Positions 34,763-45,925 of a stretch of DNA of 64,000 nt are shown here, piece by piece (positions within the stretch are counted from its first letter, which is position 1; the number at the start of each line of letters is the position of its first letter). A program made the position numbers and the translations under genes. The notes below the pieces were generated by a model. The model did no database searches. It saw only the letters and a program-made list of their open reading frames with translations, and was not told the origin of the DNA. Source of the DNA: Poa pratensis (taxonomy: Eukaryota; Streptophyta; Magnoliopsida; Poales; Poaceae); contig CAMZMU010000027.1 of assembly GCA_947311845.1 (NCBI GenBank), positions 46,998,758-47,062,757 of the forward strand, read 5' to 3'.

Positions 34763-37157
34763 TCAAGCCAAACTCCTTGAATCCACGATATTTAGCTCAT
34801 TCCTCAAATAAGTGAACCTTGCTTCATCAAGTGGCTTCGTGAAAATATCCGCAAGTTGGTCCTTGGTTGGCACATGTGCTATTTCAATATCACCACGAGC
34901 AACATGATCTCGAATGAAATGATGACGAATCTCAATATGCTTGGTTCTTGAATGTTGCACCGGGTTGTAAGCAATCTTGATAGCACTTTCATTGTCACAT
35001 TGAAGAGGCACTTTGTCACGAGTGACACCGTATTCCTTTAAAGTTTGCCTCATCCATAGCAATTGGGTGCAAGCACTAGCGGCGGCCACATACTCAGCTT
35101 CGGCGGTGGAGAGAGATATACAATTTTGCTTCTTAGAAGACCAACTCACCAAAGACCCACCAAGAAATTGACAAGCCCCGGAAGTTAATTTTCTATCATC
35201 ATGATCACCGGCACAATCCGAGTCTGTGTAGCCACAAAGAGAGAAAACCTTGTGCTTGGGATACCATAAACCAAACCTTGGGGTATGAATCAAATATCGT
35301 AGGATTCTTTTGACCGCCATCATGTGGCTTTCTTTAGGAGCGGCTTGATACCTTGCACATACCCCTACACTCAACACAATATCGGGTCTAAATGCACAAA
35401 GATACAACAAAGAGCGAATCATGGAACGGTATACCTTTTGGTCAACATCTATACCCTTTGGGTTAAGTTGTAGATGCACCTTGGTGTCCATTGGTGTGCG
35501 CTTCTCCTTGACACCAACCATGTCAAACTTCTTGAGCATGTCTTGGATATATTTGGTTTGAGAAATGAAAGTCCCTCCCTTCAATTGCTTGATCTCAAAT
35601 CCAAGAAAGAACTTCAACTCTCCCATCATGGACATCTCAAACCTATCGGTCATAAGTTTTGAAAATTCATCATTGAAAGCTTTGTTAGATGAGCCAAAGA
35701 TATTATCGTCCACGTAGACTTGGCATATGAAAAGCTCCCCTTTTACTCTCTTGGCAAAGAGAGTGGGATCGATTTGCCCAACCTCAAATCCACGGTCTAC
35801 AAGAAGCTCTCTAAGGTGCTTATACCACGCACGTGGAGTTTGTTTAAGTACATAGAGTGCCTTATCGAGCTTGTAGATATGGTTAGGGAGTTTGGGATCC
35901 TCAAAACCCGGTGGTTGCTTAACATATACTAACTCTTTAAGTGTACCATTTAGAAAAACACTTTTCACATCCATTTGTTGCAAGATAAAATTATCATGAG
36001 ATGCATATAAAAGGAGGATACGGATGGACTCAAGGCGAGCCATGGGAGCACATGTGTCTCCAAAATCAATGCCTTCAACTTGAGAGTACCATTGAGCCAC
36101 CAATCCTGCCTTGTTCCTCACCACCATGCCATGTTCATCTTACTTGTTCTTGAATATCCACTTAGTGCCAATAACATTGCGGCACTCCTTTGGCTTCTCA
36201 ACTAGCTTCCACACTTTGTTGCTCTTAAAGTTGTTGAGCTCTTCATGCATTGCATTCAACCAATCCGGATCTTCAATAGCTTCAAAGACTTTCTTTGGTT
36301 CTACCATGGAGATATGTGCTTGATGTTCACTAAAGTTTGCACATTGTCTTCTAGTCACAACCTTGCTCTTCAAGTCACCAATAATGTTTTCCAACAAATG
36401 TTGTCCTCTTTCTATGGTCCTGACATTTCTTGCATGACGACGGGCTTCGATATCCTCATTGGAGCTAGGAGGTATCTCTTGATCATCTTGATCATTTGTG
36501 TCCCCGTCTTGACCGGAATGATGACCTTGGTCTTCAATGTGCACGCCTTCATCACTAGAAGGAGAGGATGGACCTAGGTCTTGATCATGACTAGCATCAA
36601 CAATTGGAGAACTTGATTCTTGCGTAGCAACTTGATCAACATGAGGAGGGTCTTGAACTTGTTCTTGGCTAGGTGCATCATTTGCTCCACCGGATGGTGC
36701 GGGTTCCACTTGTGATGATGTATGCTCCACATGGGTGGAGCTTGGTCCTTCTTGAGGCGCCTCATGGTGGATCTCGATTAGGCGAAAGAATCCCACGCCC
36801 ATCCACCTTATTGCATCTTGAGGTTCCTCATCATCTACATCACGAACATGAAATTGCGCCACTTGGGAGCCGTCATTCTCATCGAACTCCACACTACAAG
36901 ATTCTACAATGATCCCGAAGGACTTGTCGTAGATTCTATAAGTGTGGGATTCGGCACCGTAACCAACAAAAGTACCCTCTAAAGCCTTAGACTCAAATTT
37001 AGATAAACGATAACAATTGATTTTATAGAAACACTTACAACCGAACACCCGGTAGTAGGAAATATTGGGCTTGTTGCCGATAAGCATTTCATATGGAGTG
37101 AGCTTCTTTCCTGTGCGGAAGTAGAGCCGGTTAGATGAGTGACATGTCGTGGAGATG
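34763..37157 (-). pseudogene. pol of copia A, second part: integrase C-terminus, RT, RNase H
   Basis: Continues directly from the integrase segment that ends at 51733; removal of copia B and one target duplication keeps the reading frame. It contains the post-integrase GKKLTPYEML and VFGCKC motifs, an acidic Ser/Gln/Asp linker, RT with the copia YVDD box (about 35702-35713), RNase H (YTDSDCAGD) and the copia end ADIFTKPL. The frame is open for 2.4 kb except for one TAA at 36142-36140, probably from CAA. It ends with TAG at 34763. The RT has several changed residues at usually conserved sites. Confidence 0.93.
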
Positions 37158-37859
37158 TGTGAAATCATGTGTGATGTGCAACATTGGCAAGTGCTAAGTA
37201 GAACATTGATATGGTTACTTCGAGTAATATGGATACTTGTGTGGTGTGAGTTGTGTAGAACTTACCCTGAGTCAAGTCGTGGGCTTATGCTCGTACTGGT
37301 TATTTGTTGTTGATCACTTTCAGGTGTTGCCGGAGTTGAAGGAACGTGGTCGATGACGGGATCGAGGGACAAAGCTTGGGAGAATCTGAGGTCGAGGGAT
37401 CAAGGTCATGCGAGGCGTTCGTGCGAAGGAACAATGAAAGTGGAGGTTATGATGATCCGGGAGGGCACCGGTTTGTCGTACATGGTTTGTACCGGAGATG
37501 TATGGTACTGAACTGAAGATGATATTCGACCTGCTGGTCGAGGTCTGGGATTCTGAAGACGTCACGGAGAGCGACACGTCGCGAAGAAAATATGCGGATG
37601 AAAAAACGGTGGCGGACCGTCACCAGGCTAATGCCAAGCAGAGCAATGAGTGGCGATTTGTGTCTGGAGCGGCGTATTGATCATGCATGCGATTGGAGTG
37701 CTTGCATGCATGGGCAGCAACGATCCATGTGCATGCATGCATGGCAGCAGCAACGATGGAGTGCTATCCATGCATGTGCTTGCGTTGGTCAAAGGTGAGC
37801 ATTGAAGACAAGCAAGTGTCCACCCCTGGGGCGCCCTCTCGCGCTATCCACGTGGCGCT

Positions 37860-40170
37860 CAGGGGATGGTTTTCTTGTTTCGTTTTGTCGTCTCTGTCGC
37901 TTGCACAAGAGAAAAAAAAGAGGGATTGCCTTCGTCGTCTCGAGCACGCAACGGTGGGACACCCAGCTCACTTACCACCGAAGGCCATCGTCTCCTCTTT
38001 CCCTCCCCAAATCTGCAGTTCCTCTCGCTGATGCGCCGCTGCCCACTCTCTCCGCTGATGTCCCAGCCTAAGCTCGCAGCCGCCACCATCTCGATCTCCA
38101 TGCCCCGTCTGTCGCAGGAGCCAACGCAGAGGAGGCCGAACAGCGGAAGGGCTGCCATCGGCAGAGGCACTGGCTCGGTGGCTCCGGCAGGCCCGCTGCC
38201 CCTCCGTCCCCGGGCTTCCATAGATCGGATGGATTGAAGGATGAAGAGGTAAATCCTGACATGTTTAGGTTGTGATTTTCTTGTTTATTTTTCCTAGATT
38301 GTATATTCTAACATGTTAGTTGGATTTCCCTAGATTTTAGATCCTGAAATGTTTGATGGATTGGCCACACAACGCCCAGGTAGGCATTCAACATATCCCC
38401 TTCTCATCTATCTCTATTTTCTAGATTGTTATATCCTGACATATTAGGTTGTGATTTTCTTCTTTCTTTCTTATCCCAGGATGTGATTCCTTTTTTGCTA
38501 AGATGAGGTGGAAGCACACTGCCTGAAGGTTTAGCTTTACTTCTGCCAGTCTAAGGACAGCACATATAGTTATGTGTTTTAACTTTGGTCTCTATGTGGT
38601 TTCAGCAATGGAGTTGGCTCTACCTCTTGAATAGCTGGTGCATGAGAAGATCTGCAGCTTAGACACTGTAAGTTGTTCGGTGATGTCTTTATACAAGTTG
38701 TTATCGTAAAGAGATTTGATGTGCTTTGTATAGAGCTGAGTTTTATTTTAATCTGTGTGGGATGGCCATGATTACACCAAATTGGAGCAAACTTGTTGGT
38801 GAATTAGTTGGATTTCTGGTTATTTTACATGGTGGCGGGTTCTATGAACTTGGCATTATTCGAGGCAAAGAAGTTTAGTTTTGTTATATAAAATCCTAGA
38901 AGCGGTCTCTGAATTTGTATGATTTACCTATGATTGTTCTTTTTTTTTCATGTATGCTAATGATGGCCTGGTTCCAGATATATTCTTCACAGTCCACCCA
39001 CCTCCTACATTTCTTTTTTCCTCCAATTGAGGCGCTGATGCTAGAAGCAAAACAAATGTGATGTAGGTAGCACCACCTCGATGATAACAACAGTCATCTC
39101 GTTTCCAGGTACATAATCTCCATTTTAGTCAGTTCACTCACATTCTTGTTTTTTATTTAGAGATTTGTACAATCATATGTATGTGTAGTAATGCTTGTAT
39201 TTAAAAAATGTTGGATTTCATTTAAAGAGTTAGACCTTAATATAACGGGATATGTTTTGGTGTTGTAAAACTCTTTGGTCGTTGCGACTCTTTATATCTT
39301 GATGGATATACATGCATCTCTCTCCCATGGTCTTGAAAATAAATGAGATTTCCCTTGCCAATGGATGGAATTGGTATCTGGTGTCATTGTTGTCACAGTT
39401 ATATAGTTAAAAAACAATGATTAGGCCGTGCCAGAATCTACTGTTATGGAGAAAGGCTTAAAAACATGCTTTAAAAAAAGTAAAAGCATTCTTAGTTAGC
39501 TGGAAGCTGCTCCTAGAATTACCTAGGGTAATATGAAATTTTATCTTTTTTAACATGATCAGTTCATTTTATTCTTTCCAACGATTTTGCTAATTTTCTT
39601 CGAGAGATGAATGGATGCATTTATATGCTGTGTGTAGTTAATTAGTTCTCTCTGTGTTCTGAATCTTTCAGGCCCATGCATGAGTTGTCTTTGCAGCAGC
39701 TGATAAACCAAAGATAGTTATATAAATTGACTTACTGAGACAAGCATAAATTCCATGTAAATAGACCTGTCCTGCTGATGCATTATAACTTCATTTATAT
39801 AGTCAATAAAAGTCCAATTAGGACACCAAATAATTCAGTAAGTGATGTAGTTACATTTCAAATGCTTGGTTTGAATGCTTTCTGTGATATTATTTCCACG
39901 ACTTCATTACTTATTTTTAGTCCAGTCTTGAGTATTAATCCCAATAGTTTAACTAATAACATTATCCAGTGTAGGCTCATCAAGTGAGAGGGAAATGCTG
40001 ATTAAGGAGAATGAACTTGCTATTATTGAAGAGAAATTCATAACCTAGGAAGCTCAGATTAATGGTTTACCTGAAACCTGGGGCACACATAAGAGAAAGG
40101 TATTTCAGTATGGTCTGTAATGGTTTATTTGTACTTAACTACCGGTATTTGCATTTCATTCCTTAATTCT
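37860..40170 (+). other. Unrecognised exon-like and intron-like cargo in the Helitron
   Basis: A GC-rich exon-like block ends at a plausible donor (GATGAAGAG/GTAAAT at 38249). After it come AT-rich sequence with intron signatures and a degenerate internal repeat (ATCCTGACAT..TTAGGTTGTGATTTTC at about 38251 and 38432). A short block after TTTCAG follows at about 38606. None matches a family I know. This may be the 5' part of the same captured Argonaute gene or of a different gene. Confidence 0.4.
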
Positions 40171-40429
40171 ACTTTATTCACTCATCCTATGCAGGTTTTT
40201 TTTCACAAATCTATATTTTGATCGACCTGAATGTGAGCTTAGTATTGTCCGTTCCAAACTGAAGGAGTGGGACTCACAAATAAACTCCATTTCGGTTGGC
40301 TGATTCGTCCTTTCTCTCATGCTTTCAAGTGCATCGGAAGATACTGCAAGAATCTCCAGTGATTTTGCACCCTGGTCTGCTGCATTCCGACAGCAGGATG
40401 GGAGGCAGGAAAAAGAACGCAATTCGACC

Positions 40430-41505
40430 CCTGGGAAGAGAACTCGACCTGCTAATTGTTATGCTTCCTGACAATAATGGTTCTCTGTATGGTATGATTT
40501 CTTCCAAAGCAAGTTTTGCGAGGCTGATCATGGATTGATATCTCGGTGTTGTCTGACAAAATATGCTTTAAAGAGGAGCAAGCAGTATCTTGCAAATGAT
40601 TCTCTTAAAATCAATGTTAAGATTTTTCACTGAACTCAACATGTCCTTTATTATGCACCTCGATTGTTATGTGTTTTTCCTACTTTTCAGGTGGGGGAAG
40701 GAATATTGTAATTGTAGATGCTTTGACAGGAGTATTCCCTTGTTAGTGACAGACCAAGCATAGTATTTGGTGCTGATGGTACACATCCTGACCCCGGAGA
40801 AGATTCGAGGCCTTCCATTGCAGCTGATATGCCTTGAGTTCTTCTAAGATGTAATGGAAGATCAGTATTTTTCCTAGGTGTATAATGTTCTGCAGTTTTG
40901 TTAATTGTTTGATAATACCCTTCTCTGTAGGTGGTTGCTTCTCAGGAGTCAGGACTGGCATCACTAAGTGAGCGCCAATGCCCATAAGCGAGAGTTGATA
41001 CATGATCTTTTAAACTTATTGCAAGATCCCCAAAAGGAACCGTGACTGGCGGCGCGATCAGGTACAATCTTAGTGATCTAACGAGACATATTAACTCTAT
41101 ATTTCAATGCTGCTAAAAGTGTAAATTATGTAAACTTTTAGGGAGCTTCTCATATATTTCAAGAGGGCAACTAGATAGAAACCCCAGGGAAATCATGTTT
41201 ACAAGTTCTTATTCTTTCTTGGGCATCTTGTTAAAGGATGATTGCCTATTATGAAACAATTGATATTTCGGGGATGGTGTCAGTGTAGGACAGTTCTATC
41301 AGGTTATGTTGTTTGAACTTGATGCCATTCAAAGTGTACAATTACTTGTAGTACACTTTCTCTAGAGTACCTCTAACCTTTCCGCTAAGAAAGTTTACTC
41401 TAACCACACTTGTTTGGCAATATTCCACATATTTTCTCTCACTACTATTTTACCTACGTGTGTAGGCCCATGCATCCTTGCAGCCGAATTATCAGCCTCA
41501 GGTTA
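40430..41505 (+). pseudogene. Argonaute PIWI-domain fragment captured in the Helitron
   Basis: Exon remnants in order: about 40430-40620 (RELDLLIVMLPDNNGSLYG, then CCLTKYALKRSKQYLAN and LKINVK); 40691-40845 ([32 protein letters not shown]); 40932-41060 (VVASQ, then GTVTGG.IR); 41142-41190 (ELLIYFKRAT); about 41270-41337 (GDGVSVGQFYQVMLFELDAIQ); about 41464-41500 (ASLQPNYQPQV). These are consecutive PIWI exons of a plant AGO of the AGO1/MEL1 group, with introns still between them, so DNA rather than cDNA was captured. The first two catalytic Asp positions remain. Stops, frameshifts and lost splice donors prevent a protein. N, PAZ and MID regions are not recognisable. Confidence 0.85.
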
Positions 41506-43569
41506 TTTTTTTATCGAGGATGGCTCTATACTTATCTGACCATACAAGATGAGGTAGTTGGGGAGAAGGGTGGTGTTCTGGTAGTTCTCGCCGCATGATG
41601 CCGTTTTGAGAGTCGATTTGGTGAGTTCTTGCTTGGTATTGATTGGCTTTTCAATTTATCACTTCATTATTAGTTGTGAATTTTTGTTTTCTCCACCGCT
41701 TACATGAACTTTATTCATGACGTTCCATATTTGATTGCTTAGTTTTAATAAACCACTGACTTTAATCATCAGTATTCAAGGTTTTCGTACTAATGAATCC
41801 ATAGATCAATTTTGTAAGAAGCGATTTCAGAAGTTTCTATTAGGGGGCAGAATTCTTTGTATCTATCAACATAGTTCAACTTCCCACAGGCCATTATGAT
41901 GGTTAGCGATTTAGCTGTCCAACATGCATGCTCACTATCAATTTGGCATACAAGGAAACAAGTTACCATCAGCCAGTCATACAACATATCGAAAGACGAA
42001 CATATAAGTGGTTAAAGACATGCATGACTTTTGTATCTTTATGTGTAACATGTGTTTCAACAGCTACTACTTACGACTGGTGTCAGATAGAAATGATGCT
42101 CAAAACAATGTACTTAAACAATTATGGAAGTTGCAACACTTAATTAGCTTTCAGTCCACTGGTGTTTCGAAGTACCTTTTGATCAATATCAATATATGTT
42201 GTTCACACTCTTATCATAAATAGTTAATGATATTCAGTGTGCATCCTTGAAAGCTTTGCAGGCTTGCAGCATGAAAATCATGCTGGTTCATCAGGTATAA
42301 GGAATTTCATTGATGTAACAACCTTCTGAGAGTCCTGTACTTAGTCGATAGAGATGATGAAGCCTTTACTCTAGCTTTTGGTTTAGATTTGGTTAAGCAG
42401 GAACATTGTTTTTCGGCGACTCTTCAGGTTAACAAACATAATTATTTGATTCCCATGTATCCAATTTTATGTCTCAACATATCATGGTTTGTCTTGTATC
42501 ATCATCATCTTGTAGTTCTGTAATGTTAAAGGATGGATATTTTGAGGCATGTGTGAGGTTTTTTTTTCTTCCCTATCGTGTCAGTGTGGTTGTTCTATTT
42601 GTATTTCCAGAGTATATTAATGCATATTGAGTCTGCCAATGGCCAATTTAATTGTAGCGGTGATTGGGACGCAGATGTCCGGCCAGGAGGCGCCCCGAGG
42701 GGCGCCCCAGCCTCTAGTGCATGTTCATGCGGCGCATGAGGCGCGGGAGGCAGAGGCAGCAGGCGCTGCCAGCCTGCCAGGCATCGAGCAGCAAGCAATA
42801 GGCGCGCGAGGCACGCGGTAGGCAGCCTGTGTGGTCGAGCGAATCGTTTCGCTGGGATGCGCTAAAGGACAGACATGCTCTGTCAACAGGTGCATAGGCG
42901 GAAGATTTTTTCCAGGCTTGCGGCGTGAGGCGTGGCGGAATTTTATTCTCTGGACCGACTTTGTGTTTCGGTTTGGACTCTGTTTTAGGGTTTGCCTAGC
43001 TCTTTAAATAGAGAGGCATAGGCTAGGTTTTTGAGTGCGTCTCAGGAGCGGAACTTACATTTAGACCTAAAATTGTTTCGAGAGTTTTTGGATGTTGGCA
43101 CGCATCTTCTGTAATCGATCGACATCGTGGCAATAAAGTGATCTTTGGCGGTGTCATCTCTGGACTTCTCTAATCTTGATAAAATCTCCGTGTTAGATCT
43201 CTCTAATACTTTGCTGCAGGTTTTTCACAAGATCAAGAGAAATTTGTGGTGTGATTAATCTATCTTTCTTGCTAATTCTCGAAATTGGATCTAGATTGAT
43301 TTTCGCAGTTTTCTGTCAGCTGTTACTGTTCTGATCATATCTTTTGACTCGTAACTCCGATTGAGCTGATTCTTTTTGCGTTGGATAGATAATTTCCATA
43401 CTTTTCATTAGAGTATTCATATGCATTTTTTGGTTCAGTATATCTTGAGATACGACTGTTTTAGTGTCATGAACAGATTAGGGTTTAAGGGTTTGAACTT
43501 TTGAGAAAAGTTTTAATTTGCTTCCGCGCAATCATTCACCCCCCTTTGATTGCCTATCTCGATCCCTCA

Positions 43570-43586
43570 ATTGGTATCAGAGCAAG
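43570..43586 (+). other. Primer-binding site of copia B, tRNA-iMet type
   Basis: ATTGGTATCAGAGCAAGG directly after the 5' LTR. It matches the iMet consensus used by Sireviruses. Confidence 0.92.
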
Positions 43587-43629
43587 GTCTTTCTAATCTA
43601 TCTTAACCGGTTGATTAGAATTGCTAGAT

Positions 43630-45925
43630 ATGGATAGGTATTCTACCAAACCGTATGTTTTCGATGGTGTTGACTTTCAGTTCAGGAAGGCGAAGATGAA
43701 GGCATCCATCATGGTGCAAAGCTACGCCATCTGGGAGAAAGTCGCCAAGCCCTACTATCTTCCCGAGGACGATGCGATCACGCCAACAAACTTGGTCCAT
43801 GTGGAGAACAACTACAAGGCGAGGAACTACATCATCCAAGGTCTTCAACGTAGTGACTTCGACCGTGTCTCTCACCTTGCATCAGCCCATGAGGTATGGA
43901 ACGCACTTTGTAGCTATCATGAAGGATCAAACTCAGTTAAGGAAGTGTGTCAAGACATGTACAAAAAGGAGTACATGAGGTTTGAGATGAAAACAGGTGA
44001 ATCTTTGGATGAATTCTTTGCTCTCTTTAATAATATTCTCAGCAACTTACGTGCATTAGGTGTTACCTATACTGATGCTGAGGCTTCCAGGCAGCTTCTG
44101 AGTGCTTTAGATATGTCCATCTGGGAGATGAAAGTTACATCTATTAGGGAGTCTACTGTCATGAGCACACTTACACTTGATATTTTATATTCAAAATTGA
44201 AAACTCATGAATTAGGCATTCTTTCTAGGAGAACTGGTTCCAAATCAATCGCACTTGTTACTAATCCTAGCAACTCTAATGATGGTACTTCTTCACATTG
44301 CTATGCACTGTCTTCTTTGTCTTAACTAACCGATGAACAGCTAGAGCAATGCCCAGAAGAAGAATTGGCATTCCTCACCTCTCGTTTCTCACGTGCCCTA
44401 CAAAATGTTCGCTCAGGGAAGAGAGATGGGAACTTCACTCCAAGGTGCTTTGAATGTGGTGATCCCAATCACTTTCGTCAAAACTGCCCCAAGTTTTTAG
44501 CCAAGATGGCGAAAGAAGAGGATAGGGATGATTCTGTCAAGGAGGACAAGAAGAATAAGCGCACATTCAACATCAAGAATAAGAAGAGGGGCGACTTTGC
44601 TCGAGCGGTGGCTCACAGTATTTTCTCAGTAATCAATGAATATGGTGAACCATGCTTGAGTGATGTTGATATCGAATCCGATGAAGATGATGCACCTAAA
44701 GGCAAGCGCGACATTAGTGGAATGTGTTTAATGGCTAGCAACAAGAGCGCTACCTCTCGTGAAGAAAATGATAGCGACAACGACAATGAGGTAGAACTTT
44801 CTTATGATGAATTACTTGAAAGTGCTAGTAAATTGAGTTCTTTGCTAGATCATGCCACTAAGAGAATTAAGAAATATGACTTGAAAGTTGCATCATTGAA
44901 TTCTGAAATTATTAGACTTAAGTCCTTGATTCCTGATGATGATTCCTGCAAGACTTGTAACTCTATCTATTCCAAGCTTACCTCTTTGCGTTCTATTCAT
45001 GATAATACTCTTGATAAGCTTAGAATTGCACTAGAAAAGAATGAGAAACCTGTTGCGCATAAACGTAAACAAATTAATGATGCTAGCATTGATACTTCTG
45101 ATTTGATAGATTCAACTTCTTGTGATAATTGTCATATTCTTGAATTGAAGTTGAAAGATGCAAAGGCTAGGGTTTCTCATGTTGAAAATTCTTTACATAT
45201 CCATGAGGTTTTGTCGTGTGCTAATTGCAAAAGTGGGAAACAAGTCATGATGCTGCTTGTGATAATTGTCTTGCTTTGTCTCATCAAGTTAATTATCTAC
45301 AAGCTTCTTTGCAAAAGTTTTCTAGTGGGCATAAAAATCTGAATATGATCTTAGATAAGTCTAAAGTGAGTAAAAATAAGACAGGACTTGGTTTAATGCT
45401 CATGCTCATTTTAAGGCTAATCCACCCACTATTGTTAAATCACTTGGCAATGGAATTTTTGAAACATCTAACAAGCCAACCAATGTGATTTTTAAATCTG
45501 CAGGCATCATGTCTAATGCTCCTCCACCTAGTGCAAATGTAGCTCATACATCACATGCTAAACCTGAAAGTAGGTACAATTGCACTTTTTGTGGTAAATC
45601 TGGACATGTTGTAGGTTCGTGTTTTAGACTAGCTAAACTTATTAAGAAAGAAAGAAAGCAAGCTAGATCTAATTTCTTCAAGGCACATTATGCTCATCAT
45701 AATTCTGTTGCTCCTAAATTTGTGCCTAGGGTGAATGCTTCACCTTCTACTACTACTTGCACGAGACATGTAAAATCTGTCCCAATGTATAAAGAAACTC
45801 GTGCTTTGCCTACTCGCCACATGTCTCAGTACTGGATACCTAAAAGTTTTTTATCTAACCCCAGTACTGAGACCTCGGCATGTGTTTGTTGTTTGTAGGC
45901 ACTTCGCGCGAGGAAGGAGAACATA
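43630..45925 (+). pseudogene. gag of copia B, broken
   Basis: Start ATG at 43630 (MDRYSTKPYVFDGVDF). The UBN2-type copia gag domain runs to about 44250. A nonsense TAA at 44323-44325 interrupts a frame that continues with a CCHC knuckle (CFECGDPNHFRQNC, about 44446-44490), a basic region, an acidic stretch and a long coiled coil with CxxC pairs (44800-45230). A frameshift near 45240 and another near 45480 follow. A second knuckle (CTFCGKSGHVVGSC) is at about 45588-45630. The large gag with a second knuckle is typical of Sireviruses. Confidence 0.9.

Larger units (their letters stand above)
37802..42717 (+). mobile_element. Helitron-like element, 4.9 kb, non-autonomous, with captured gene exons
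   Basis: Inserted exactly between A (37801) and T (42718). The 3' LTR of copia B (about 50895-50910, GAGCATGCATGTTC) shows the empty site, and there is no target duplication. The 3' end is CTAG (42714-42717), preceded seven bases upstream by a hairpin GGCGCCCC-GA-GGGGCGCC (42689-42706). A/T insertion, CTAG end and a subterminal hairpin are the Helitron hallmarks. The 5' end reads TTGAAGAC rather than the usual TC, and the hairpin-to-end spacing is a little short. No RepHel helicase is seen, so it would have moved with help from elsewhere. Confidence 0.8.
37158..43569 (+). repeat. 5' LTR of copia B, split by a Helitron
   Basis: Parts 37158-37801 and 42718-43569 together (1496 bp) match the 3' LTR 50251-51727 (1477 bp). 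They start TGTGAAATC and end ATCCCTCA. A TATA-like CTCTTTAAATAGAGAGG lies at about 42998-43014, after the Helitron, so the insertion separates upstream LTR sequence from the core promoter. Confidence 0.95.

Noticed and set aside
40430..41505. Functional Argonaute gene
   Set aside because: Only PIWI exons are present, with stops, frame breaks and damaged splice donors, and they lie inside a Helitron nested in an LTR. It is a captured fragment.
37802..42717. DNA transposon with terminal inverted repeats (GGGGCGCCC at both ends)
   Set aside because: The left GGGGCGCCC lies about 27 bases inside the end and the right one belongs to the hairpin. No target duplication exists, and the A/T empty site fits a Helitron better.
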